From DASUBV01 sp963822485 (lineage in GTDB: Bacteria; Actinomycetota; Actinomycetes; Streptosporangiales; Streptosporangiaceae): a DNA stretch of 64,000 nucleotides. The translations under genes were made by a program, and so were the position numbers. Shown here piece after piece: positions 17,807 through 26,410 of the stretch. The notes beneath the pieces are model-generated. The model saw only the letters and a program-made list of their open reading frames with translations. It was not told where the DNA came from and did not search any database. The DNA is taken from positions 112,938-176,937 of the forward strand of contig CAWGHW010000023.1 of NCBI GenBank assembly GCA_963822485.1. Direction: 5' to 3'. The stretch's first letter is position 1. Each line of letters opens with the position of its first letter.

Positions 17807-18646
17807 TCACGTAGTGGATGCGTGCTGCGGGGCGGCCCACGCGATGTCATCGACCGCGAGCCAGGGTGCGGCTGCAACGGCCGTGGGCGTTACCCCGGCG
17901 AAGGCCTTGACGTCCCGGTGGAGGTGGGACTGGTCGGTGTAGCCGCTTTGTGCCGCGACCAGGGCGGCGCTATGACCCGCGGCGAGGCGGTGTGCCGCGC
18001 GGTCGAAACGGACCAGCTGGGCGGCGCGCTTAGGGGTGAGGCCGATCTGGGACCGGAACCGGGACCACAGGCGCTTGCGGCTCCATCCGACCTCGGCGGC
18101 CAGCCGCTCGATCCGGAGGCATCCCCGGCTGGCCACCATCTGCCCCCAGGCGAAGGCGACTTCGGGGTCGGCTGTCCGGCCTGCCTGGTGCCGCCGGGCC
18201 AGCGCGGCCTCGGTGATCGCGAACCGGTCGTCCCATGACCTGGCCGCGCGTAGCTGCTCCTCGGCTCGCACGGCGTCGCGCCCCCACAGGTCATCGAGTC
18301 CGACCACCGTCCCGCCCAGCTCCGAAGAGGCGCCCAGCACCGCGTGCGCGACCACTGGCGACAGCCGCACCTGCAGGCAGTCGATGTCCCGGCCGCGCCC
18401 TCGGACGCCGCTGGGCGCGAGGCCGACGGCGACGCTGCGTCCCTCCTGCTGACCGCTGGCGTGGTCGACGAGCATCCCGTCGCCAAGGTCGATGAACAGC
18501 GTCACCGCCGGGTAGGGGACCACCTGAAGGTCCACGAGGTCCTTCGCTCGACTGGTGAATCCAGCCATGCGGACCCCCGCCATCCGGCCCGGCCGTGACG
18601 GGACCGCGATGTCCCACGCCGGCGCAGCGTCACGAGCCGGTGGCAT
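17807..18646 (-). CDS. AraC-family transcriptional regulator
   Basis: A 279-residue AraC regulator. The N-terminal sensor half contains KDLVDLQVVPYPAVTLFIDL. The C-terminal double helix-turn-helix contains LRIERLAAEVGWSRKRLWSR and ALVAAQSGYTDQSHLHRDVK. The ATG at 18646 lies inside the 3' end of the TetR gene (17-nt overlap), so the two are probably co-transcribed and coupled. A longer in-frame extension upstream is antisense-like and rejected. The target is not evident; the divergent ABC exporter operon or the downstream membrane protein/hydrolase pair are candidates. Confidence 0.85.
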   Translation of the reverse strand: MPPARDAAPAWDIAVPSRPGRMAGVRMAGFTSRAKDLVDLQVVPYPAVTLFIDLGDGMLVDHASGQQEGRSVAVGLAPSGVRGRGRDIDCLQVRLSPVVAHAVLGASSELGGTVVGLDDLWGRDAVRAEEQLRAARSWDDRFAITEAALARRHQAGRTADPEVAFAWGQMVASRGCLRIERLAAEVGWSRKRLWSRFRSQIGLTPKRAAQLVRFDRAAHRLAAGHSAALVAAQSGYTDQSHLHRDVKAFAGVTPTAVAAAPWLAVDDIAWAAPQHASTT

Positions 18647-19247
18647 CGAGCGCGCCCGTGGCGCCGCAGAGTCGCAGCGTGCTGTCCAGGAGCATGGCGG
18701 CCGCCTGGCTGGTGGTGAGGCGTCCGGCGGCGACTTGCTCGGCGGCGGTCTGGGCCAGTCCGATGATGGCGGCGGCGAGCCAGGTGGACGGGAGTGTGCT
18801 GTCGAAGTCACCGACGCGCTGGCCTCGCCGGATGATCTGCTCGAGCCGGACGGTGCCGGCCTGGTGCGGGTCATCGCTGCCGGGCGGGTTCCGGCTGAGG
18901 GCAGGGCCGAGCAGGTGGGGGTTACGGCGAATGAGCTCCCAGCAGATGTCGATGAACTGGCGCAGCGCGTCGACGGGCGGGACGGTGTCGAGGCGGGCGG
19001 CGTCGATGGCGGCGAGGGTTTCGGCTCCTGCGGCGTAGAGGAGGGCGGCGATCAGGGCGTCGCGTGAGGGGAAGTGGGCGTAGACGGTCTGGCGGGTGAC
19101 GCCGGCCGCAGCGGCGATGTCTTCCATGCTGGCGTCGGGGCGCTCGCCGAGCACGGTGCGGGCCGCGCCGATGACGGCGTCAATGCTGCGCCGGGCATCG
19201 GAGCGGCGGCGACGGGGCGGCGTGGCGGTATCGAGCGTGTCGGCCAT
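18630..19247 (-). CDS. TetR-family transcriptional regulator
   Basis: A 205-residue TetR regulator with helix-turn-helix MEDIAAAAGVTRQTVYAHFP (about residues 43-62) and a helical ligand domain. ATG 19247 is preferred over TTG 19256 because a TATCTT box ends 7 nt before it, with TTGTCA 18 nt further up: a strong promoter giving a leaderless mRNA. It is divergent from the DrrAB-like exporter, and their -35 boxes overlap, so a single bound repressor could silence both. It is the probable drug-responsive repressor of that exporter. Confidence 0.9.
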   Translation of the reverse strand: MADTLDTATPPRRRRSDARRSIDAVIGAARTVLGERPDASMEDIAAAAGVTRQTVYAHFPSRDALIAALLYAAGAETLAAIDAARLDTVPPVDALRQFIDICWELIRRNPHLLGPALSRNPPGSDDPHQAGTVRLEQIIRRGQRVGDFDSTLPSTWLAAAIIGLAQTAAEQVAAGRLTTSQAAAMLLDSTLRLCGATGALDATGS

Positions 19248-19254
19248 CAGGGCC

Positions 19255-19313
19255 AAGATACCCGCCTGGCCATAATATTGACAAGCCGTAAGAGTTCCGA
19301 TAATGCTTACAGC
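19255..19313. promoter_or_regulatory. Overlapping divergent leaderless promoters with an inverted repeat
   Basis: Plus strand: TTGACA (19278-19283), 17 nt, TAATGC (19301-19306), then 7 nt to ATG 19314. Minus strand: TTGTCA (19284-19279), 18 nt, TATCTT (19260-19255), then 7 nt to ATG 19247. The two -35 boxes share five bases. GTAAG (19288-19292) and CTTAC (19306-19310) form an inverted repeat across the plus promoter and are the likely TetR half-sites. Confidence 0.8.
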
Positions 19314-20330
19314 ATGTCAAAGAACGGGATGGCCGGGAACGGCCCGGCGATCGAGGCGCGCGGCCTGGTCAAGGTCTATGGCCAGACCCGGGCACTGGAC
19401 GGGATCGACCTCACAGTCCGGCGCGGCCTGGTGTTCGGGTTCCTCGGGCCTAACGGGGCGGGCAAGACCACGGCCATCCGCATCCTGGCTACCCTGGCCC
19501 GGCCAGACGGCGGCACCGCCCGTGTCCTGGGATTTGACGTGGTGAGCCAGGTGGATGCGATCCGGGCCCGGGTGGCCGTGACCGGCCAGTTCGCCTCCCT
19601 CGATGACGACCTGACTGGGCATGAGAACCTGATCGTCTTCGGCCGCCTGCGGGGCCTGTCCCGCGCCGCCAGCAGACGGCGAGCTGAAGAGCTGCTCGCC
19701 GCCTTCGATCTGACCGGCGCGGCCAGCCGTCCGGTGGCTGGCTACTCGGGCGGGATGCGCCGCCGGCTGGACATCGGGGCCAGCCTGATCGTGACCCCCG
19801 ATCTGCTGTTTCTCGATGAGCCCACCACGGGCATGGACCCGCGTAGCCAGAGCCAGGTGTGGGAGCTGGTCCGCCAGATCGCCGCGGCCGGCACCACGGT
19901 GCTGCTCACCACTCAGTACCTGGAGGAAGCCGACCAGCTGGCCGAGCAGATCGCGGTGATCGACCACGGCCGGATCGTGGCCGAGGGCACCAGCGCCCAG
20001 CTCAAGGCCCGGGTCGGCTCGGGGACCTTGCACGTCCGGCTCCTCGACGGCGGGCAGCGACCGCAGGCCCGGGCGGTCCTGGCCGGCGCCCTGGAGGGCC
20101 CGGTCCGCCTCGGCGCCGACTCCCTCACCTTGTCCGTGCTGCTGGCCACCCCGGCCGACCCGGCCGACGTGGGCCGTCTGGTCGGGCAGGCCATGACCCG
20201 GCTCTCCGACGCCCGGGTGGCGGTCGCCGAAGTCACTCTCGGCCAGCCCAGCCTGCACGAGGCGTTCCTCGCCCTCACCGGCCACCCGGCCAGCCCCGCC
20301 GCTGCCGACCACCAGGACGCGCATTCATGA
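19314..20330 (+). CDS. Daunorubicin-resistance-type ABC transporter, ATP-binding subunit
   Basis: A 338-residue ABC ATPase of the DrrA family: Walker A GPNGAGKTT (about residue 45), signature YSGGMRRRLD (about 143), Walker B LLFLDEPTTGMD (about 162) and the switch His region in LLTTQYLEEADQ. The C-terminal extension is typical of DrrA. It powers the membrane partner encoded immediately downstream to export a hydrophobic compound, by family knowledge a drug-like molecule. The ATG is essentially the transcript's 5' end (no Shine-Dalgarno, -10 box 7 nt before). The stop overlaps the next start as ATGA. Confidence 0.95.
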   Translation: MSKNGMAGNGPAIEARGLVKVYGQTRALDGIDLTVRRGLVFGFLGPNGAGKTTAIRILATLARPDGGTARVLGFDVVSQVDAIRARVAVTGQFASLDDDLTGHENLIVFGRLRGLSRAASRRRAEELLAAFDLTGAASRPVAGYSGGMRRRLDIGASLIVTPDLLFLDEPTTGMDPRSQSQVWELVRQIAAAGTTVLLTTQYLEEADQLAEQIAVIDHGRIVAEGTSAQLKARVGSGTLHVRLLDGGQRPQARAVLAGALEGPVRLGADSLTLSVLLATPADPADVGRLVGQAMTRLSDARVAVAEVTLGQPSLHEAFLALTGHPASPAAADHQDAHS

Positions 20331-21175
20331 GCACCTCGACCGGTACCACGAGCCGCGCCGTGCCGGAGGCGCACCGCCTCGGCGGCCTGCTCGCCCCCAG
20401 CGGGCCGCCCCGCCGGGCCGGAGCGCTCGCCGCCTCGGCGACCTTCGGGTGGCGGGCCATGCTCAAGATCAAGCACGAGCCGAGCCAGCTCACCGACGTG
20501 ATCGCCATCCCGGTCGTGTTCACCGTGCTGTTCACCTACATCTTCGGCGGCGCCATTGGCGGCACGCCCGGTCACTACCTCACCACCCTCCTGCCCGGCA
20601 CGCTGGTCATGGGCATTACCGCCTGCACCATGTACGGCGGCGCCCGCCTCGCCAAAGACGTGACCACCGGGGTCTTCGACCGCTTCCGGTCCCTGTCCAT
20701 CTGGCGCGGTGCCCTGGTGCTCGGCGGCCTGCTCGGCGACGCTGGCCGCTACCTGCTCGCCGCCGCCATCGTGATGATCCTGGGCGTCATCATCGGCTAC
20801 CGGCCCGACGGCGGCGCTCCGGGAGTGATCGCCGCCGTGGCCCTGGTCATCGCGTTCGGGCTCGCCCTGTCCTGGCTGTGGGCCGCGGTCGCCCTGCTCG
20901 TCCGCAACCCGGCCACCGTCATGAGTCTCGGCCTCGCCGTGCTGCTGCCACCCACGTTCGCCAGCAACATCTTCGTCCAGCCTCGCACCATGCCCGGCTG
21001 GCTCCAGGCCTTCGTCCGCGTCAACCCCATCAGCCATGTCGCGGCCGCGGCCCGGGACCTGATGAACAACGCTGGCGGCGCTGGCGGCGCTGTCGCCTGG
21101 TCGCTCGTCGCGACCGCCGCCATCACCCTGGTGTTCGCGCCACTCACTCTCCGCCTCTACAGCAAGCAAGGGTGA
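20327..21175 (+). CDS. ABC-2 type permease, DrrB-like
   Basis: A 282-residue integral membrane protein of the ABC-2 permease family. It has six predicted helices, including IAIPVVFTVLFTYIFGGAIG, YLLAAAIVMILGVIIGY and GVIAAVALVIAFGLALSWLW, and the conserved loop RFRSLSIWRGALVLGGLLGD. The C-terminal part FVRVNPISHVAAAARDL is characteristic of DrrB relatives. It overlaps the ATPase gene by 4 nt and forms the exporter with it. The TetR at 19247 is the likely local regulator. Confidence 0.93.
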   Translation: MSTSTGTTSRAVPEAHRLGGLLAPSGPPRRAGALAASATFGWRAMLKIKHEPSQLTDVIAIPVVFTVLFTYIFGGAIGGTPGHYLTTLLPGTLVMGITACTMYGGARLAKDVTTGVFDRFRSLSIWRGALVLGGLLGDAGRYLLAAAIVMILGVIIGYRPDGGAPGVIAAVALVIAFGLALSWLWAAVALLVRNPATVMSLGLAVLLPPTFASNIFVQPRTMPGWLQAFVRVNPISHVAAAARDLMNNAGGAGGAVAWSLVATAAITLVFAPLTLRLYSKQG

Positions 21176-21278
21176 CGAGCGCCAGCCAGCGGCGCCGCGC
21201 CCAAACGGCCAGGCCCGGCCGCCAAGAGCGCCGGGTGCGCTTTTACCATGGTGTAGTCGCCATCAGCCGCTGCTCCTC

Positions 21279-21479
21279 GTGTCGGCTCGCAGCCCTGACT
21301 GGCCGGAACGCCTGCTGGTCGGCCCGGCGCCGCTCGGGCTGATATCGGAGGCGGCTGAGGAGCTACCGCTGGCCTGCCTGGTTGATGATGCGCAGTGGCT
21401 CGATCAGGCCTCTGCGCAGGCACCGGCGTTCGTTGCGCGCCGCCTGCTGGCCGAACGGAGGGGACATACCTATGAATAA
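21279..21479 (+). pseudogene. Remnant of a LAL-type LuxR regulator
   Basis: About 50 codons translate to a recognisable piece of a LAL ATPase domain: GLISEAAEELPLACLVDDAQ, then WLDQASAQAPAFVARRLLAE. This is the Walker B neighbourhood, close to the same segment of the LAL gene at 45 kb (CVIDDQQWLDHASAQALGFA). Neither the Walker A part nor the helix-turn-helix is present nearby. Its last codons carry the GGAGGGG ribosome site of the following NADH dehydrogenase gene, so the flavoprotein gene has been joined to a LAL fragment. Confidence 0.75.
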
Positions 21480-22701
21480 CACTGTGAATGCATCCACCGT
21501 CGCCAGCAGCGGTCCGATCGTGGTCGCCGGTGCGGGCTACGCCGGGCTGCATGTCGCCCTGCGCCTGGCCGCCCGGCTGCGCGGCCGCACCCGGGCCGAG
21601 CTGGTCCTGGTCGACCGGCATGACTACCACCTGGCGCTGACCGAGCTGCCCCGGGTCGCCGGCGGCACTCGAGCCGCCGGCGCGGTGCGCCTCCCGCTCG
21701 CCGACACGCTTTCCGGCCAGGTCACCTTCATCCAGACCGAGATCAACGGGTTCGACCTGGCCGGCCAGCGGCTTCTCACCGAGGCCGGGCCGATCGGCTG
21801 GAGCCGGCTGGTGCTGGCCCTCGGCAGCAGGCCCAACGACTTCGACATCCCCGGCCTGGCTCAGCGAACGCTGTCGCTGCACTCAGCCAGCGACGCCGAG
21901 CAGGTGTGGGCAGCGGTCGATCAGGCGCTGTCGGCGGCCGCGGCCGCCACCGACCCCGCCGAGCAGCGGCGCCTGGCCACCGTCGTGATCGGCGGCGGCG
22001 GCGCCACCGGCGTCGAGCTGGCCGGCGAGCTGGCCGAGACGCTGCCCAAGGCGGCGATCGACCACGGCCTGGCGCCCGGCCTGCCTGCCGTGCGGCTGGT
22101 CGAGGCGGGCCCGGCACTCCTGGCCGGCTCGTCAGCCCAGCTCATCAGCAAGGCCACCCGAATCCTGTCTGACCTGGGGGTCGAGGTCCGCACGGACGCG
22201 ATGGTCGCCGCCGCGACCGAGGACGGCTTCCGGCTCACCGACGGCCACCTGGTGGACGGCGGCGTGTTCGTCTGGGCCGGCGGGCTCAAGGCACCCTCGC
22301 TTGTCGCCGACTCCGCGCTGCCGACCGGGCATAACGGCCGCGTCAAGGTCGACCAGTACCTGCGCGTCCTCGACCATCCCGACATCTACGCGGCCGGCGA
22401 CCTCGCCTCGGTGACCGATCCCGACACCGGGCACGTGCTGCCCGCGCTGGCCCAGGTCGCCCTCGAAGAGGGCGAGACCGTGGCCCGCAACCTTGATGCC
22501 GAGCTGACCAGCCGGCCACCTGAGTCGTTCACCTTCCGCGACAAGGGGTTCGTCGTCTCCGTCGGCAATCGCCGCGGGGTCGCCGACATCGCCGGCATCA
22601 CCACCGGCGGGCACCTGGCTCACCTGCTCAAAGACGCCATCGAGTGGGAGTACCGACAGTCCGTGAAGCACCTGCGCGGCTGGGACCCAGTAGCGCGATG
22701 A
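21472..22701 (+). CDS. Type II NADH dehydrogenase-like FAD oxidoreductase
   Basis: A 409-residue two-dinucleotide-binding flavoprotein. The N-terminal FAD motif is VVAGAGYAGLHVALRLA, the NAD(P)H motif VVIGGGGATGVELAGELAE, and the second FAD contact IYAAGDLASV. A C-terminal amphipathic region (HLAHLLKDAIEWEYRQSVKH) may give peripheral membrane attachment as in NDH-2. It would pass electrons from NAD(P)H to a quinone or another acceptor. ATG 21472 is preceded by GGAGGGG. It stands alone, downstream of the LAL remnant, with 123 nt before the next operon. Confidence 0.88.
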   Translation: MNNTVNASTVASSGPIVVAGAGYAGLHVALRLAARLRGRTRAELVLVDRHDYHLALTELPRVAGGTRAAGAVRLPLADTLSGQVTFIQTEINGFDLAGQRLLTEAGPIGWSRLVLALGSRPNDFDIPGLAQRTLSLHSASDAEQVWAAVDQALSAAAAATDPAEQRRLATVVIGGGGATGVELAGELAETLPKAAIDHGLAPGLPAVRLVEAGPALLAGSSAQLISKATRILSDLGVEVRTDAMVAAATEDGFRLTDGHLVDGGVFVWAGGLKAPSLVADSALPTGHNGRVKVDQYLRVLDHPDIYAAGDLASVTDPDTGHVLPALAQVALEEGETVARNLDAELTSRPPESFTFRDKGFVVSVGNRRGVADIAGITTGGHLAHLLKDAIEWEYRQSVKHLRGWDPVAR

Positions 22702-22824
22702 CCGGATCTGGGGCGGGGGACTGGCGCGGTGCGCCGCGGTCTGCTTTGGTGACAGCGTGACCGGGTCCGCAGCTCTCCTGTCCCGCCGGGTGCCGTTCGG
22801 CTCGATGCGGCGGGCGGGCTGAGG

Positions 22825-24069
22825 ATGGCCACCGTCGCGCTGGTCGGCACGCTGGACACCAAGGGCCCGGACTATGCGTTCCTCGCCGAGCGGCTGCGGG
22901 CGGGCGGCGCCGACGTCATCGTCGTGGACGCCGGCACCGGGGCCCCGGCCGGGATCTCGCCGGACATCTCCGCCGAGCAGGTGGCCGCCGCGGCCGGGAC
23001 GACCATTGACGCGCTGCGCTCGGCCGGGGACCGCGGTGCGGCGGTGGCCGCGATGGGCCGGGGCGCGGCGGCCCTGGTCGGCGAGCTGGCCGCCGGCGGC
23101 CAGGTGAGCGGCGTGCTGGCCGCGGGCGGCTCGGGTGGCTCGTCGATCGCCGCGCAGGTCATGGCCGCGCTGCCGGTCGGGCTGCCCAAGCTGCTGGTCT
23201 CCACGATGGCCTCGGGCGACGTGTCGCCTTACGTGGGCGCGAAGGACGTCTGCGTCATGTACTCGGTCGTCGACGTGGCCGGCCTCAACCGGATCTCGCG
23301 CCTGGTGCTCGGCAACGCCGCGGCGGCGATGGCCGGCATGGTGCTGGCCCGGGCGCAGGCCGGGGAGCAGCCGGGGGAGCAGGCCGGCGCGGACGGTGAG
23401 CGGCCGCTGGTGGCGGCGAGCATGTTCGGCGTGACCACCCCGGCCGTCGAGACGGCCAGGGCGCGGCTGGCCGGTCTCGGCTACGAGGTGCTGGTCTTTC
23501 ATGCCACCGGCGCGGGCGGGCGCGCGCTTGAGGCGCTGGCCGAGGCCCGGCTGCTGGCCGGGGTGCTCGACATGACCACCACCGAGCTGGCCGACGACCT
23601 GGTCGGCGGCGTGCTCTCGGCCGGGCCGGCCCGGCTCACGGCGGCGGGCGCCGCCGGCCTGCCGCAGGTCATCGCGCCCGGCGCGCTGGACATGGTGAAC
23701 TTCGGGCCGCGCGACACGGTGCCCGAGCGGTTCGCCGGCCGCCTGCTCTACGTGCACAACCCGACCGTGACGCTGATGCGCACCACCGCCGGGGAGATGG
23801 CCGAGCTGGGCGCCAGGATCGGCCGCAAGGCAGCGGCGGCGACCGGGCCGACGCAGGTGTTCTGGCCGGACCGCGGAGTCAGCGCGCTGGACGCCGACGG
23901 GCAGCTGTTCTTCGACGCCGGGGCCGACGCCGCCTGCCGCGACGCGCTCGCCGGCCAGCTGCGCGCGGCCGGCCGGATCCTGCACCGGATCGACGCGCAC
24001 CTCAACGACCCGGCGTTCGCCCTGGCCATGGCTGACCGGCTGCATCAGATGATCCAGGACGGGAGCTGA
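22825..24069 (+). CDS. Tm-1-like ATP-binding protein (UPF0261)
   Basis: A 414-residue member of the family named after the N-terminal region of the tomato antiviral protein Tm-1. Typical segments are VALVGTLDTKGPDYAFLAER at the start, the glycine-rich VLAAGGSGGSSIAAQVM, KLLVSTMASGDVSPYVGAKD and PQVIAPGALDMVNFGPRD. The family binds ATP; the bacterial reaction is not known. The TIM-barrel partner begins 1 nt after the stop. A Gly/Glu/Gln-rich insert at about residues 177-193 (GEQPGEQAGADGE) is low complexity. No strong ribosome site is visible (CTGAGG next to the ATG). Confidence 0.9.
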   Translation: MATVALVGTLDTKGPDYAFLAERLRAGGADVIVVDAGTGAPAGISPDISAEQVAAAAGTTIDALRSAGDRGAAVAAMGRGAAALVGELAAGGQVSGVLAAGGSGGSSIAAQVMAALPVGLPKLLVSTMASGDVSPYVGAKDVCVMYSVVDVAGLNRISRLVLGNAAAAMAGMVLARAQAGEQPGEQAGADGERPLVAASMFGVTTPAVETARARLAGLGYEVLVFHATGAGGRALEALAEARLLAGVLDMTTTELADDLVGGVLSAGPARLTAAGAAGLPQVIAPGALDMVNFGPRDTVPERFAGRLLYVHNPTVTLMRTTAGEMAELGARIGRKAAAATGPTQVFWPDRGVSALDADGQLFFDAGADAACRDALAGQLRAAGRILHRIDAHLNDPAFALAMADRLHQMIQDGS

Positions 24070-24070
24070 C

Positions 24071-24916
24071 GTGCGGCGAGACGATCTGCTGGCCCGGCTG
24101 CGAGCCAAGGCCGACCGCGGCCAGGCCATCATCGGCGCGGGCGCCGGGACCGGCCTGTCCGCCAAGTGCGCTGAGGCGGGCGGGGCCGACCTGATCATCA
24201 TCTACAACTCGGGCCGGTACCGGATGGCCGGCCGCGGCTCGCTGGCCGGGCTGATGCCCTACGGCGACGCGAACGCGATCGTGACCGAGATGGCGGCGGA
24301 GGTGCTGCCCGTCGTGCGGCAGACCCCGGTGCTGGCGGGTGTCTGCGGAACGGATCCGTTTCGGATCATTCCGCAATTTCTCGAACAGCTCTCGGTACTG
24401 GGATTCGCCGGCGTCCAGAACTTCCCGACGGTCGGGCTGATCGACGGCGTGTTCCGCCAGAACCTCGAGGAAACGGGCATGGGCTTTGACCTGGAGGTCG
24501 AGATGATCCGGCTGGCCGCGGAGCGCGGCCTGGTGACCTGCCCGTATGTCTTCGACCCGGAGCAGGCCGCCGCGATGGCGCGGGCCGGGGCCGACGTGCT
24601 GGTGGCGCACATGGGGCTGACGACGTCGGGGACGATCGGCGCCCGGACCGCGCTGACGCTCGACGAGTGCGTCGGGCGGGTGCAGGCGATGCGCGACGCG
24701 GCCGACGGCGTCCGCCCGGGCATCCTGGTGCTGTGCCACGGCGGCCCGATCGCCGAGCCGCGGGACGCCGCCTACGTGCTGGAGCGCACCACCGGCGTCT
24801 GCGGCTTCTTCGGGGCCTCGTCGATGGAGCGGCTGCCGGTCGAGCGCGCACTGACCGCCCAGGTCCGCGCGTTCACCGAGCTGTCGACCCGGCCAGAGGA
24901 AAGAGCCCAGCCATGA
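24071..24916 (+). CDS. Phosphoenolpyruvate hydrolase-family / TIM-barrel protein
   Basis: A 281-residue TIM-barrel protein of the PEP-hydrolase/TIM-barrel signal-transduction family, equivalent to the C-terminal half of plant Tm-1. Conserved stretches include IIGAGAGTGLSAKCAEAGGA, DLIIIYNSGRYRMAGRGSLA, GVQNFPTVGLIDG, and CHGGPIAEP near the end. GTG is the start, one base after the Tm-1-like stop. Its own stop overlaps the cupin start as ATGA. The strict coupling argues that the products form a complex or act in sequence. The substrate is unproven; isocitrate-lyase/PEP-mutase-like chemistry is a family-level suggestion. Confidence 0.9.
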   Translation: MRRDDLLARLRAKADRGQAIIGAGAGTGLSAKCAEAGGADLIIIYNSGRYRMAGRGSLAGLMPYGDANAIVTEMAAEVLPVVRQTPVLAGVCGTDPFRIIPQFLEQLSVLGFAGVQNFPTVGLIDGVFRQNLEETGMGFDLEVEMIRLAAERGLVTCPYVFDPEQAAAMARAGADVLVAHMGLTTSGTIGARTALTLDECVGRVQAMRDAADGVRPGILVLCHGGPIAEPRDAAYVLERTTGVCGFFGASSMERLPVERALTAQVRAFTELSTRPEERAQP

Positions 24917-25338
24917 CCGCGCACGTCCGCCCCGCCGATGTGGAGACCTTCAGCTTCGAGTGGGGCACGATGAAGTGGTTCGTGTCCCCGGTGACGATCC
25001 CCGGTGCCGCGAACTCGCAGGGCGAGGTCATCGTCAACCCCGGCCAGGGCCACGCCAGGCACCAGCACGACCAGGCCGACGAGCTGATCTACGTGATCTC
25101 CGGCTCGGGCGTGCAGACGGTCGGGGATGAGGAGTTCACCATCACCGAGGGAGACGTGGTCTACATCCCGATGGGCACGCCGCACTCGACGATGAACAGC
25201 ACCTGGCGCGCGCTGCGGCTGATCGTGACCTACACGCCCGGCGGCGAGGAGCAGGCGCTGACGGTGCAGCCGGGCTTCGCCCGGCACCCGGCGGGCGACA
25301 TCGTGGGCTGGACGCGGTCGGGCGATGCCCCGCGCTGA
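24913..25338 (+). CDS. Cupin-domain protein
   Basis: A 141-residue single-domain cupin. The first motif is GQGHARHQHDQADELIYVIS (metal ligands His, His, Glu) and the second GDVVYIPMGTPHSTMN (His), so the mononuclear metal site is complete. It overlaps the TIM-barrel gene by 4 nt and completes a three-gene operon. As third partner it may be a sugar/keto-acid isomerase or dioxygenase-type enzyme or a ligand sensor. A longer open frame upstream is within the preceding gene and is not coding for it. Confidence 0.88.
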   Translation: MTAHVRPADVETFSFEWGTMKWFVSPVTIPGAANSQGEVIVNPGQGHARHQHDQADELIYVISGSGVQTVGDEEFTITEGDVVYIPMGTPHSTMNSTWRALRLIVTYTPGGEEQALTVQPGFARHPAGDIVGWTRSGDAPR

Positions 25339-25377
25339 CCGGCGCGCCGCCGGCTGGGCCAGCTGGTCCCGCTACCG

Positions 25378-26172
25378 TCACCCGGCCCGCTGCCCGGCGC
25401 GCAGGACACCCAGGTAGCGGCGTGGCACCCGGTCGCCCATCTGCGTGCGGATCCGCTCGGCGATCGCGTCGAGGAGGGGCTCGCGGACGTTGCTGCCGAG
25501 GCGGCGGTACAGCGACGTCGAGCGCAGGAGATCGGCGAAGCCGTCCCCGTCGAACCACTGAACCGCCGGGTACCACGAGGCGATCGTCGGGCCGAACAAG
25601 CTGCCGGGGTCGGTGACCAGTCCCCAGCCCTCGTCCGTCATCCGCACCTCGTCCTCCAGCGGCGGATGACCCCAGCCGGGGTTGCCCGGCGAAAAGCGCT
25701 CGTGCAGATCGGCGGTCTGGGCGTACACCTCCGGCTCGCCCGGCCGGCGAACCACCACGTAGCCGATCAGCGCCATCCATCCCCCCGGACGGAGTACGTC
25801 ATGCGCCTTGGGCCAGCCCGTGGACGGGTCGACCCAGTGCCACGCCGCCGCGGCCAGCAGGACATCGAAGCGCCGTCCGCCGTCGTCCCACTCCTCGAAC
25901 GTCGAGTTCTCGACCTCGACGCTGCCGAAGGCGGCGAGCCGCTGGCGAGCGAGCGCGGCCAGGCCCGCGCCGGGCTCGACGGCGGTCACCGAGTACCCGA
26001 GCGCGGCCAGCGAGCGTGTCGCCTGACCGGTGCCGCAGCCCACCTCCAGCACCGCGGACCGCTGGTCCAGGCCGGTGACGCCGGCCAGATCGGCGAACAG
26101 CTCGTCCGGGTAGGCCGGCCGCACGCGGTCGTAGAGCTCGGGCACCTCGTTGAACAGCCCGGCCGCCGGCAC
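25378..26172 (-). CDS. Class I SAM-dependent methyltransferase (5' end disturbed)
   Basis: A 264-residue Rossmann-type methyltransferase. Motif I is VLEVGCGTGQATRSLA, the acidic loop AVEPGAGL, then FDVLLAAAAWHWVDP and VLRPGGWMALIGY. The annotated GTG 26172 gives PAAGLFNEVPELYDRVRPAY. A GTG at 26191 reads VTEPDRRAG, the usual family beginning, but one frame off; a one-base change in CGTGCCGGCGGCCGGG would join them. The real protein probably starts at 26191. It converges with the cupin operon. The substrate is unknown; a small-molecule O- or C-methyltransferase is likely. Confidence 0.85.
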   Translation of the reverse strand: MPAAGLFNEVPELYDRVRPAYPDELFADLAGVTGLDQRSAVLEVGCGTGQATRSLAALGYSVTAVEPGAGLAALARQRLAAFGSVEVENSTFEEWDDGGRRFDVLLAAAAWHWVDPSTGWPKAHDVLRPGGWMALIGYVVVRRPGEPEVYAQTADLHERFSPGNPGWGHPPLEDEVRMTDEGWGLVTDPGSLFGPTIASWYPAVQWFDGDGFADLLRSTSLYRRLGSNVREPLLDAIAERIRTQMGDRVPRRYLGVLRAGQRAG

Positions 26173-26410
26173 GTCGATCCGGTTCGGTCACCGCACCAAC
26201 CTACCGAGGCCTTTTCGCGCGCTGCCACCGAATACTCCGCGCGTTCTCCGATAACAGTCTTTCCCGGCCTGGCGGGCGGAGAATAGGGATCGTGACCGCC
26301 TACATCGTCAGCAGCGGCGCGGGCACGGTGACCCCGGTCCGGACGGCTACCACTACCGCGCTCAGGGCCAGCAAGGTCGGCGCTGGCCCCGATGCCATGG
26401 CGATCGCGCC

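Noticed and set aside
22132..24201. 689-codon minus-strand frame antisense to the NADH dehydrogenase and Tm-1-like genes
   Set aside because: Arg/Gly/His-rich shadow sequence without domains; it crosses two real genes.
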